From Liolophura sinensis (lineage: Eukaryota > Mollusca > Polyplacophora > Chitonida > Chitonidae), in NCBI RefSeq assembly GCF_032854445.1, contig NC_088300.1:14663191-14727190 (forward strand): DNA of 64,000 nucleotides, given 5' to 3'. The position numbers and the translations under genes are program-made. Of this stretch, positions 33,247-45,000 are shown one piece after another. The notes beneath the pieces are model-generated. The model worked only from the letters and a program-made list of their open reading frames with translations, was not told the DNA's origin and did not search any database. The number at the start of each line of letters is the position of its first letter. Positions within the stretch are counted from its first letter, which is position 1.

Positions 33247-36200
33247 AGTGAGAATGTCTTTGCTTTCTGTTACCGTCCTTTTTGTCAATGATCCTTCTCG
33301 TCTATGCTGGACAATGGGATCTACCTGAAAGTAAGTGTTTTTCTGTCAATTCTCCATCACATCTCGGGAACCAACTGTTCCCACATTTCATAACCAGATG
33401 AAACGTTGTAGCATAATGTTAAATGTCTAATTATCTGAACCTGCAGACCAAAATGGCGTATTGACCGTTTGTTATTTAGTTTATGCAATAAACGGGTACT
33501 TTTGAAATAAGATAATGGCCCTATACATTTAAAAGATCGAGTTCTTTTATCCTATACAGTGGTATATAGCTTTGTTACTACCGCACTGTGCTTACAAAAT
33601 GGAACTGGCTATCCCGGCGTCACGCTCAGCCAAGGATTACAATGCCATCGGTTGCTACTTGTATTGCTACTAGTGCTACATATTAAGCATGAATAATCAG
33701 AGGTTATGTAAATTTATGCTGTCCCTTTCAAATACTTAAAAATATATATACCAACAAATGTATGTGAGTCAGCGATTTCAAAATTCGAACGCCAACTTAA
33801 ACCTTTATTTCCACCATCGTACAAGCGAAATAGCCTTGAGTATTTTTGAGGTAAATATCAATCAAATAATTAAAATGTCATTCTGATTCTTATATTTTGG
33901 AACCGTACTTTCACATTGTTGTCTTCCCCGGAGTAAGTGTCTAAATAAGGCATCAAATCAAAAATGGTTTCATTGAGTGGGCTTCCATTGTTGAAATTTG
34001 ATCAATACACTCTCACGAGCTTAGGGATATGTCTATCTTCAGTCCAGATCAATAATGTCATTGAACAAAAATTATTGCGTTTACCCGAATTCTTTGCACC
34101 ACATGGCATTATCCCACATTTATTATCTTAAATTTTTATGTCATGCTCGCTTTGTACTCATCCTTGAAACAGAAAATTTTATTTCATTAGATTATGAGCC
34201 ATGCGTCATAAAGTCTCAGATAAACTTCTTATGGTGTCTTTTTAAACAGAAAAAAATCTTCAAAATGTATGAGGACAAACAGTGATAAACAGTTCTGAAT
34301 GCTCATTCGGTACATATTCCAGCTTTAGTGGCCACATGTGGCATTTTACAAGAGTATGTTCGAAATGAAATCTTTCAAAAATAAGCAAAACAGAATCCTG
34401 TCTTATTCTTCTTGAAAGCACTCTCAACCTTTTTGTTTATGTGGGAAAGTTTCACTGGTAAATGGCAAATTCGGGCGGAAGTGCTTTCTGATCAGATTAC
34501 TGTCGGTGGAAAACACAGATCTGTGGTGTGCTAAAGCCACGATGGTCTGGTTTGTAGGAGGAAGAAACCATAAACCGAGTCCATTGTAAACTACCGCCCT
34601 TCTCCCTGTAACCGACACACTTCCAGGCGGAGCTGTGATTTTCAGCATGGATGAGGTTTAGATCTATAATCTTTTCAATTTAACATCATGTTATGTTTTC
34701 GGAATGATGGAATAGAATAGATTGTTACCGTAGTGCAGCATAAGGTGAAATTATAAGATACCCCGTTGTACACCAAACAAACAGTACCCTGTTGGAATAG
34801 TGGAATGTCATCTTTAGCACAATAGTTTGTTGCAGTATAACACACACCACAGTCCATTCTGCCATAACTCAGTGTTCTATCGAATGAACGTACTGTATAT
34901 GTGTTTTTAGAGTATGATATGACGGACACAGTGTTGAAATTGAAATGAATCTATGTATTTACGTTACCAGTTGCCATAAATTGAATGTATATAAGACCTG
35001 CCTCGCTTTTAGTGTCGACATAACGAGGGCAAACAAATTTTCATACTCATCAAATCTGTTGAAACCTTAGGAGTCCACCATGAATTTCAAATTCTCGGTT
35101 GTCTTGTGATTCAGATTGCCCCGTGGACGACGTCTTGTGTGACCTCGCAATCCGTGAGAGTAACAAGAGACAGTGTTACGAACACCAGATGTCAACGCTT
35201 TGTTGTAACCGATGTAAATCTCTGAGAGATAACAGCAAAGTGGAGAGTAAGTGGATATATGGGTATTCTTAAATCATACCAAACTGGACAGTTTGATTGG
35301 ACAGTTTCAAACTGGACAGTTTGATTGGTATTTTACGTCGTATATAATCAGGATTTTCTGACTCTATGGCGGCAACCATGCTTATTTGTGGTCATGGTGG
35401 TGGGCATCGAGCAAAGTCACAAAATCCACCTAACACGGTAACATACCTAAAAATGACATCCATTGTATTTCACATATCATTGTTTGTGCAAACCAGGATC
35501 ACGTTTCGTTGCTATCCAGCACATGCTCTCCAACTGTGTGCTGGAGAAAGGTTTTACAGTTACATCGACCTGATTAATATCACCAATAACGGTCAACAGT
35601 TAACACCCGGCATGTAAACATTGAAGTTAAAACGTGGTATACAAACCAAATCTCAAACAAATATGGCGCCTCCACATTTGGGTTTTTTCTAACGAAGTAA
35701 CGTACATGAATGAGCCATCACGGCCATTAAATTCTGCGTCACCAGGTCACCTTGATTCCGAATATATGAGTCTTTATACTAATCGACACTATATGTTCAA
35801 TTAGATATGGTGCCACGCCAACATTCCTCACATTAATTTCATCATTTTGTTATGAAACTTTGTTTGGTGAAATTTCTTATCTACAGGACTTTCCTGAACC
35901 TTTTCGCCCGGCTGGGAACGGCTGTACTTACATATACATATTCAAACCATTTAAACATGATCAGTCCCAATAATTAATTGGCAGTATAGAGTGAGCCGGT
36001 GTTACCATATTCACAAGCCAAGAAAGTAATCCACGTTTGCATCAATAATTGTATGATCAGTCATTTCATATACTGATTTCTGTCCTGTTGTTATATGATC
36101 TGTCATTTCATATACTAATTCCTGTCCTGTTGTTATATGATCAGTCATTTCATATACTGATTTCTGTCCTGTTGTTATATGATCTGTCATTTCATATACT

Positions 36201-37036
36201 GATTTCTGTCCCAATGTTATATGATCTGTCATTTCATATACTGATTTCTGTCCTGTTGTTATATGATCTGTCATTTCATACACCGACTTCTGTCCTGCGG
36301 TTATATGAGCAATCATTTCATATACTGATTTCTGTCCAGCTGTTATATGATCAGTCATTTCATACACCGATTTCTGTCCTGTGGTTATATGATCAATCAT
36401 TTCATATACTGATTTCTGTCCTGTTGTTATATGATCTGTCATTTCATACACCGACTTCTGTCCTGTGGTTATATGATCAATCATTTCATATACTGATTTC
36501 TGTCCTGTTGTTACATGATCTGTCATTTCATATACTGATTTCTGTCCTGTTGTTATGTGATCAATCATTTCATATACTGATTTCTGTCCTGTTGTTATAT
36601 GATCTGTCATTTCATATACTGATTTCTGTCCTGTGGTTATGTGAGCAATCATTTCATATACTGATTTCTGTCCTGTTGTTATATGATCAGTCATTTCATA
36701 CACCGATTTTTGTCCTGTGGTTATATGATCAAACATTTTATATAATGATTTCCGTCCTGTTGTTATATGATCAGTCATTTCATAAACTGATTTCCGCTTT
36801 CAGCTTGCCCTTATGGAGATTACACCGATCACATTTCTGTCAGTAATGGAAATATAGTTACCTGTGACTTCATCAGAACTACGAATAACTGTGATTCTTG
36901 CCAATCCTCAAGACTAGGACGACAAAACTGCTGCAAGACGTGTGAGGAAGTGTGTGGGCCGGTACCGAGCAAGAGAAGCCATACTAATAGGCTCAGCGAC
37001 CTGATCAGAGAGCTCAAGAGTTTGATTGAGAAATAA
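33247..37036 (+). CDS. Small secreted protein with two PLAC-like Cys-rich modules
   Basis: Coding exons 33247-33330, 35115-35246 and 36804-37036 join in phase 1 each time with GT-AG borders. Exon 2 encodes C-x6-C-x11-C-x9-CC-x2-C, close to the six-cysteine PLAC module seen in papilin and ADAMTS-like extracellular proteins. Exon 3 encodes a second module with C-x9-CC-x2-C at its end plus extra cysteines, followed by a basic C-tail (PSKRSH, RELKSLIEK). Exon 1 should provide a signal peptide, but the frame that joins exon 2 starts only at ATG 33288-33290, leaving about seven hydrophobic residues. An earlier ATG (33254-33256) opens a hydrophobic stretch in another frame and stops at 33326-33328. 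From the second ATG the product is about 135 residues. AATAAA is at 37144-37149. The role is unknown; an extracellular matrix or secreted defence/shell-type protein is possible. ShK-like folds share a similar cysteine pattern, so the PLAC label is tentative. Confidence 0.7.
35247..36803 (+). other. Last intron of the PLAC-module gene
   Basis: It runs from GTAAGTGG to CGCTTTCAG. The first part holds a decayed minus SINE (about 35290-35410) beside a small local duplication of 'aaactggacagtttgattgg'. The second half is a 42-bp minisatellite that ends at the splice acceptor. Confidence 0.85.
36046..36795. repeat. Minisatellite, 42-bp unit, about 18 copies, abutting a 3' splice site
   Basis: Unit 'tgatcagtcatttcatatac' then 'tgatttctgtcctgttgtta' then 'ta'. 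Variants with 'cacc' + 'gacttctgtcctgtgg' alternate with the main type, giving an 84-bp higher-order pattern in places. 42 bp is 14 codons, so both strands stay open and give false repeat proteins. The last unit mutates into 'tgatttccgctttcag', the acceptor of the final exon. Confidence 0.96.
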
Positions 37037-37339
37037 ACTAAACAACATGACAACAATAACTGCAAAGTATATCAAGGAAAAGTTTACTGAAAAGAGGAAA
37101 GGAATAGCGTTTAATGATATGTATGGCCATATCTTAATGTTTAAATAAAACGATACGTTATCTTTTTGTACAGAGACTGTTTTGTTTTGGTATATAAGTG
37201 TATGTTGCTTATAAAACTGCTAACATTGGTGCACTGGGATTATCTTCAGGAGTCGAGAGGCATAAGGCGTCCCGAGACCATGAATCGGGCTTATTTACAG
37301 ACCCGCGTGGTTATATGGTAGTTGCACATGTACATTAGT

Positions 37340-37490
37340 TCGGCGGGCCTCCGTGGCCGAGGCGCATGGTTAGCGTGTCAGTTCGGTGCAATGACCCACT
37401 CGCCACTCGCCACTCGCCAATGTGTTCACTGTGAGTTCAAGTCCAGCTCATGCTGGATTTCTCTACGTCTCTACGTGGGGTCTGTCATCC
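37340..37490 (+). mobile_element. SINE, dominant family, 5' half
   Basis: Head 'gggcctccgtggccgaggcg' and 'gtgagttcaagtccagctca' show the A and B box regions. A small internal expansion of 'cactcgc' is present. The 3' half is missing. Confidence 0.85.
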
Positions 37491-37929
37491 TTTTAGATCG
37501 GATTAATTAGTGAAATGATGACTTGACTGACATTTTATCCAATATATATGTTGAAGCGTATGGTATGACACCATTCACGTTCATGGATAGGCTGTTCATA
37601 CTATAACCTAATATATCATGCTTTCTCGATGAGTCTAGGCTACACTATGTATGTTACTGTGACAATATTTTGTCCTTATATCATGCGTGGTTGTCGATTG
37701 CCATTGGCTGACCAGACGGGTTAACATTTTGACATACACTTGCCACAACTGCAGGACACTCCACACAGGGCATACGAATCACATCAGGGGTTTAAATGTC
37801 ATATGCCCTGCGCAATAGAATTACCGCGCAGGATAAGGGGTATAAGTGGGATAACTCAGTTCAGCCTACTGCCGTCTGCTGGAATTCTCTGTGGCTAAAA
37901 ATGGAGGATAACGTTGATGTGCCTGCATG

Positions 37930-38880
37930 CGGCATGAAACGAGTTATTCCAAAGTCGACAAAAAAGTGTAATTCAACCCGGGCGAGAATATTTCGCGAAT
38001 ACCTCCTCTAAAAAACAACAAGATGTGGATTTCAAGACATACGACCCCGTGAGTCTTAATGACTCTTTATCGCGCTTTTACATTAACTGTCGCAAAGAGA
38101 GACGGTACTCACTACAACACAAATTCCCAAGAAAGTATCCTGTATGGATTAAACCGCTGAAAGCTCCGTCCCACTGTAAGAAATTTGACATCATCAGAGA
38201 CCCGGTATTTACCGATGTAAATGAAATGTTCCAGACAGCAATTAATGAACTGAAACAACTTGGCCTTGGTAAAACAACCCATTACCCTGTCATTTGTGAA
38301 GTTGGCAGGAAGAAGATTTATTCCTCCATTCACGTCAGTCCCAAAACCCTTTATGGGTTTTTAAATAAAGTTGTATTTGACGTGAGATTGTACTTTTGTC
38401 GACGAGGACTTGAAAACACGGAAAAGATGACAAAGGCCACATTTGCAGTGAAAATGGACAGTAGGCCTACCACTGGACTGAAATATGTTCATAAGGCTGT
38501 GGACAAAGTGACAAAAAATCAAAGAGCTTGTGAAAGATGGTGTCTCGGGTTTCATGCCAGAAGAACAAGACTCACCCATGTGCCCAGTGGCTTTATTACA
38601 AACATAGATCGCTAAACTGCATTCCAATCTGGACAGACTCACGTCCAAACTGAGTGAACAATGTAATCTGTCCCAAGTATATACCATTCACATCATTCGT
38701 GCCACAGGGACAACGATACTGTCATAGTTCAACTTCAGCGCGTTACAAATTTTGGCAGTCACGGGACACAAAATTTTGTCGAGCCTTGTTGTGTATCAGC
38801 GTGTATCTGAGGGTGAAAAATTGGTAACGAAGAGAGCCAAGATTGCTGGTATGTCCTCAACAAAACCTAATGTGCTTATC
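37930..38880 (+). pseudogene. Crypton-like (DUF3504) tyrosine recombinase relic 1
   Basis: The frame at 38025-38615 encodes SLNDSLSRFYINCRKE, then FDIIRDPVF, a long middle part and VVFDVRLYFCRRGLENTEKM, matching DUF3504 proteins of Crypton origin. After a frame change MPEEQDSPMCPV is readable. Then, past a stop, comes LTSKLSEQCNLSQVYTIHIIRATGTTIL, with the HxxR catalytic box (38689-38700), followed past another stop by AVTGHKILSSLVVYQ, which holds the H and the candidate nucleophile Tyr. The upstream segment KSTKK...FREYL at about 37950-38011 needs one frameshift. The central block (SPFYL...VWY type) seen in relic 2 is absent. Dead copy; no terminal repeats, as usual for Cryptons. Confidence 0.75.
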
Positions 38881-39184
38881 TCTGGAATACAACTTCTTGC
38901 AATACTTCCCGCTAATGTAACTGCCAGCTCATTAACCGGGCCAGGAGACGTCGTCTCAGGTGATGCACTAGTTCACCCCCTCACCAGTAACCTCGATCGA
39001 TGGAGAAGATATGTATGGATAATTTGAATTTGATTTTGACCTTTAGAGCATGCTGAGCGTTTATGAAGACCAGGGTGAAATGTAACCACAGAACAATAGA
39101 GTTCTAAACTTGTCTCAGGCCAGTCGCAGAGACAAAGGTCCAGTTTTTAACAATTGCGTTTTTTTATCATTAAGAAATAGACAT

Positions 39185-39405
39185 AACTATAAATTTAATT
39201 AGCCGTTTGTTTTCTAGACGAAGGCCCAAGATAAAAGCTACTTGTATATAGGCCACCTATATATATGTTGTCTGCCATGTCGACATAATTATAAATTCAA
39301 CTTACTGGCAATTTGTGTTCTAGATGAGGGCCCAAGAGAAGGACCACTTGTAAGTCTATATCAGTCCCCTATATATATGTTGTTTGCTATGTTGAAAGAT
39401 ACTTC
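39185..39405. repeat. Tandem duplication of about 110 bp
   Basis: Two consecutive copies share 'ataactataaatttaatta', 'ttctagacgaaggcccaaga' and 'cctatatatatgttgtctgc' with about 75-80 percent similarity by eye. Confidence 0.75.
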
Positions 39406-40281
39406 GTTGACCCTTGTCTGCTACGTCAAAGGCCTACATATACCTACATGTACATTTCCGAGTACCGATATACAAAGTGAACATAAAATGTTTACAAAGA
39501 TGAATAGATCTCAGAGTTTCTAAATTCATTTACACGGTTCATCATCTAGTTGATTTTTTGCTTTAACATTTTTCACTCATTATATTCCTAGTTGACATCG
39601 CATGCGTTTTATATAGATTGCCGGATTAAATTTGATTTGATTGGTTATTAGAATGATTGCCATTCTGGTGAAAGCGTGCTTACACGATAGATGTTGACAC
39701 ACGTTAGAGCTGGCCACGGATGAAGCCCACTGGTAATGAACCCCAAGGGTATATAGATAGCCTATATAAAAGTGAAGTTCACTTTATGAGGGCAAAATCG
39801 ATGTCCGGTGGATATGGAGGTGTTTTAGCCTAGTATGACGAAGTCGGCTGACGTCAATTTTCTCTGTGTCGCTTGATTCCATGGCGCGTCATGGTGACGT
39901 AAATGAGCATGACGACTTAACTGAGTTCAACATTCCATAGCGCGTCATTGTGACTTTGTACCACCCGACAGTGCTGTCTACATGCAATATAGCTTGCATG
40001 ATATTTGCTAGCTCAGCTTTACGTGTACTCAAGAATGGTTTTCTATTTGAAAAATATTGTAGGAACAAAATCGCAATCCGCGTGATGGGAAGGCTAAGGG
40101 TTGACATTTCACACCCAGGGTTTAAATCCCACGGGTAACACGCGGGTAACTTAGAATATTATGGACAACACAATACCCTGTTAAACCAAAAAAGGTATTC
40201 TGTTGGAATAACAGAACAAGTCTTATATGACATATTATTATACACCTAAGTGTCCAGCGCCTACTATATTATGTAGTAAAC

Positions 40282-40318
40282 ACAACTGTCCAATATATTT
40301 AATACATTGGACAGTTGT
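40282..40318. repeat. Perfect 13-bp inverted repeat (hairpin)
   Basis: ACAACTGTCCAAT (40282-40294) and its exact reverse complement (40306-40318) flank an 11-nt AT-rich loop. It lies 60 bp before Crypton relic 2. Confidence 0.9.
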
Positions 40319-40379
40319 AACTGTGACGTCACACGTACGGACTACTTTCTGTTTGTCAACAAGCAGACGACACAACACG

Positions 40380-40884
40380 ATGTTCGTTCCTGCTCGTCCA
40401 GAAAAATCTGTGTCTCCGGACAGTCCGTTCTACCTCACACCATTTTCTGATTGTCGCCTCAAACCTGATGCAGCTGTATGGTATTACTCCACTCCAATGG
40501 GAGAGCATCGTTTGGGAGAGGTAATAAAGAGGGCAGCCAAGGCTGCTGGACTGAAAGGGTCACCGGACACAAATCCTTGCTAGGATCCAGGAGTATGATT
40601 CTAAATTAGATCACGTAGAGCAGAAGCAAATGTCGAGTTCACTTCAGGGCAATCGCGCCTTCAGTCAACCATCTCCCGCGCTTCCACTCGCTGGCAGGTC
40701 AGCTCAAGTGCACACAAACGAAGTTTTCACGACTCCGATGTCATCAACTTCCGCACAGAATCCCAAGGATAATCAGCTAATTTTGTCAGCAAACTCTACT
40801 TCTCTTTCGTCCTTATCCTGTAAAGATTACACTAGTCTGTTCGGTGGCACAATTTTCAATAACTGCACGTTTAATTTTCACTGA
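40380..40884 (+). pseudogene. Crypton-like (DUF3504) tyrosine recombinase relic 2
   Basis: First part: SPDSPFYLTPF, AAVWYYSTPMGEHRLGEVIK and KAAGLKG up to a TN, the DUF3504 segment just before the catalytic HxxR. After a junction near 40575 the frame changes to RIQEYDSKLDHVEQKQMSSSL and a Ser-rich tail ending TSLFGGTIFNNCTFNF, which is the usual C-terminus. The stretch carrying HxxR and TGHK is missing, so the copy lacks its catalytic core through a clean internal deletion. Reads as dead. It cannot simply be the 3' end of relic 1, because the relic 1 frame already contains its own C-terminal catalytic segment. Confidence 0.7.
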
Positions 40885-42058
40885 AACGTCTGCATTCCTT
40901 TTCTTTACACTTCTATTTGTAAAATACCGCTTCGGCCATGTGCGCCTGACCCAGTTTTCCGTCAGCCAATGAAAGTGCTCCATTCAGTATTCCATATTCA
41001 TCCTCACCCGGCTATCCGCTATTGATACGCGATATGAAATAATTAGCACGGTTTTACCCAACTTGTTTAGCGTTCGAGTTTATTTACTTACGTTTTTGAC
41101 AAGTGGGTTTATAATAAATAGGTTATTGGATTGTATGGTCCTGTATTATGTAGCAATAATGTATTCTGCATGTCATCACCCATGCATTATATTCTGATAT
41201 TCTGTTCAACACGAACACGGATATGTCCTGGCGAACGTATTGCTGTCATTATGGTTAGCCCTTTCTCTTTCTACATGCACGGCGGTATAGCGATGGCTAT
41301 GAAAGCATGATGCGCAATAAAGGTAGCTTCTCCCTGTGAGTGTTCTGTCACGTCTTAGAGTGTAGCGATAATGTATTACGTCTGAGAAATGTGTAGAGAC
41401 TTCTAGACATATTTGCATACAGTGATATTTACATCTTGGCCTAGGTAGTGATATCTGGAATTAAGTTAGGCGTCTATCTTATCCCCAGGATATATAACGG
41501 CAAAAGTTTCAGTTCAAATGTTAACCTTTACTATGGTCGAACTATGGTTGAAACGGACAATGGCTTAACATGTACACACTTGATGATTGAGGACTTGACA
41601 CAATGGATAACCGTGTACGTCATAACGTTGCTCAAATCCAGTGAATATTGGCTACCGAAAAGAAAATACAAAGCCGAAAAATGCGACTTGAAAATCAGTT
41701 TAATTTGTCATAATGCTTTTCCTCATGCGTTGTATCATAATAATACGGTTGACATTTTCTTCAATATTTTAATAGACAATTTTAATAGAACATTTTAGCT
41801 GAAGGAAATAACTTTTAACACACCATATGGCCTGAACTCCCACTTGATCGTAACCACAACAACATGTCAACAAATCAAGCAAATATTTATGGAAATTGAC
41901 TTTTATTGAAACTGTTTATATTAAATACCGAGGTGGCATTGAGATAAAGGAAGTTGGCAAACGAAAAACCAAATTAACGAAACCATGCAAAGTAAAAGAA
42001 TATAATATACTTGAACCGTTTTGGCAAATCTCGGAAATCGCATTCTAGTTCCCAGATA
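40885..42058. other. Non-genic stretch between Crypton relic 2 and the CIMIP1-like gene
   Basis: AT-rich sequence without recognisable exons. The plus frame at 41448-41798 has no motif and is most likely chance. TTTATT at 41902-41907 is a candidate polyadenylation signal for the minus-strand gene. Confidence 0.5.
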
Positions 42059-45000
42059 TTAGACAGCGTCCAAGATAGTTAATTTAGGAAGGGCAAACTT
42101 GTTTCTAGACTTTATGTCAAATGCATTCTCGTAAAAGTCGAACATGTTGCCTGTCTTTGCCGACTTCCATCCAATCATCTGCGTGGTTGTTAATGGGTAC
42201 CGATCGGTAGGATCGAGAGCTTTGACTTTGGGTATCGGGGGCAGCTTGAAACCGAGGCTGTCGGGTTTGTCGGTAGATGACGCTCGAGACAGCGGGGATT
42301 CCATGGCCAGTATTCTGTCAAGCTGAAAGTACATATATAAACAGCCGTATATTTATTTATTTGATTGGTGTTTTACGCCATACACAAGAATATTTCGCTT
42401 ATACCATGGCGGCCAGAATTATGGTAAGAGGAAACCGGGAGGGGCCAGAGAGAAACCCATGACCATCTGCAGTTGCTGAAAGACCTTTCCACGCAAAGCT
42501 GGTTTGGAAGCCAGCATCCCAGCGACCGCATTAGTGAGAGGTTCCTGGGTCATTGCTCCGCGTTGGCGTGTTACGAAGCCCCTAGCTGTATGGGATATCA
42601 ATGATTTTGATACATTATAAAGTGTTTGAAAGCAAAATTTGTATTCTGCGTCATTTAAGCCCTGGTCTATTAGCTGCTTAATACACATACCAATGAATTA
42701 CCGAGTTACCTCCTTAATAAAATTCTCTTTTAAATCACGGCACCTGGCCACTTGTCAGGCCGCCTGACGTGAGGCCGCAACCGAACCACTGCGTGACTCA
42801 ACACGTGACTATAAGTTTACATCAGATACTAATGAGGGCAGAACGCTGAATTCGCTGGACCGTTTTCGTTCTTGAACGAAAGCTTAATATTAACATGACA
42901 TTTTTTAGGTCTACACGGTTATAGTTTCCATTAGAAATTGGAGTTTATGGCGGTTATAAAATCTGTGGTGTTAATTAACAATTTTTCGGTCATATGTCGA
43001 GGAAGGAGTCCTTAAAGTGTATGTAATGTGCTTCCTTGTTGAAGAACGGATTTCCACTGCTGTTTTATCTAGTGCTGCTTCACTGAGGCGCCTTACCGAA
43101 GGCAAGTAAGCTGCAGCACCCTAGACATTATACTGATACGGGTCAACCAGTTGTTGCACTATCCCCTTCATGCTGAAAGCCAAGCGAGTTAAAACTATCA
43201 CTTTCAAAGTCTTAGATCATGCTGGCTTCCTCTCCGGCCGTACATGGGAAGGTCTGTCACCAGCCTGCGGATGGTCGTGGGTTTCGTCCGAGCTCTGCCC
43301 GGTTTCATCCCACCATAATGCTGGCCGCCGTCGTATAAGTGAAATATTCTTGAGTACGGCGTAAAACACTAATCAAATAAATAAATAAATCAAAGTCTTA
43401 GATGTGACCCGGCCCAGGATTGACCCTGGATGTACCAAATGTCCTGGATGACATTAGACTTTTGTTGGGAAAAAGTTGGTGTTCATACACGTGTTTTTTT
43501 GTTTGTGTGTAGCAACTTACACGCATCATGGCATATGCTGGATCTGTTCAAAACATGCAGTGATGTTAATTGCAATTTATTATGGGCGTTACTTGTCTAG
43601 AATTGCTCAAAATGCTGTGTTGTCAACACATTTAACATACAATAATATATCTCATACCCCTGTCGTCGGAGTTGGCATTTACCATATAGCAGTTGACGTA
43701 AATGATGGGAGTGTTTTTTACAGCACATGTTCTTTTGCTTTGACGCAACGATTTCTAACATTCAGAGAAGGGGATATTCAAAGATCATTTGCAAAATACA
43801 TATTATCGTGCATACTTGATAAATCTGATTTCTAAAGGGTCGATCTAGCCAGTGTTCAGGTAAATGCTGTATAGTATCGGAAAAAGAACACTTCATGTAC
43901 TTAACTCGAGTTTTGCATTCATATGTACAGCCTTATGACACGAGGGAGATATTATATCGTTGACGTGATATCACTCTAATTTTAGTGTGTGATGTTCAAT
44001 GCTAAAACAATGTCAGCAAGTTTTTATGTACTGATCCGATCATGTACCTCGTGCAGGCCGCTAGCCTTTCTCTCCCCTCCTCCCCCACTCTTCCTCATCT
44101 AAGCTTTCACTTAGACCACTTAGACAGTGACCACGAAGCCATCTTAGACTTAAGGCAGAGTTTGAAATCACTTTAAAATTGCTATTTCTCAGCTTACAAG
44201 GTCAAAATATTGCTAGACAACGAAAATTCAGGGTAAGTTACTGTAAAACAGATTTCAGCTAAAACAAAGGAAAGGAACCTACCAATTTAGTGACTTAAAT
44301 TTTGACTTAGGTCTTAGATCGTTTCTTGGTCTCTGTCTAAATATGAAAAATGCGTTTTCAAAGGCATATAGCATTATAAACTAGCACCATCTATCGTTTC
44401 ACCGTTTACTGTCATTTGAAGAAAGTGACTATTCAAGAATAAGAAAGAATCATACGTTGCCACATGTGAAACCAGACCAGTATAGCTTGTCATGCTCAGA
44501 CTTTCATATTGCTATAGTCAGGTTTGAAATTACAAACCAAATTCTCGGGACTGAGAGCACAAAGCAGACTCATACCTTGTCATACTCGTGAATGAGAAAC
44601 CCCCACCGACCCGGCCATATTCTCAACTGGGAATTGGTCTCATGGCGCACATGTTCTTTCCTGTAGTGGAAATTAACCAAATTGAAAAAAAAACAATACT
44701 AAAAAACTGACATTATCATTAAGGTCAATGTGTATTTTACAGGTATTAACACTTTATAGAAAATAAAAAATACGTTTTCACATTTAATGTTTCGTGACAA
44801 GTTAGCGTGTTGTAATCAGCTGGCATTACTCTCCACGACAAACCATTCCAATCTCTTGATCCTACATGCTCTTCCGAAAGATACCGGGTTTTCTGATACG
44901 AGTGAAAATTGACATTTTTAGTGTAATCCATAAATGTGACTCAGGGCATGGGATACAGGGTGTGGGATAATTTCCGTATCCCATCTTTCGTCAACAATAT

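Noticed and set aside
34424-34648. Minus frame starting MLKITAPPGSVS, faintly scramblase-like
   Set aside because: Only APPG is shared; the rest does not fit the family, and no flanking exon was found.
36046-36795. CRISPR-like array
   Set aside because: Units are contiguous without unique spacers, and the host is a eukaryote.
36011-36846. Open frames of 255 and 265 codons with 14-residue repeats
   Set aside because: They come from the 42-bp minisatellite. Both strands are open and the array lies in the last intron of the PLAC-module gene.
37340-37490. Functional tRNA gene in the SINE heads
   Set aside because: A and B box regions are recognisable, but no full cloverleaf with paired acceptor stem can be drawn; all are SINE heads.
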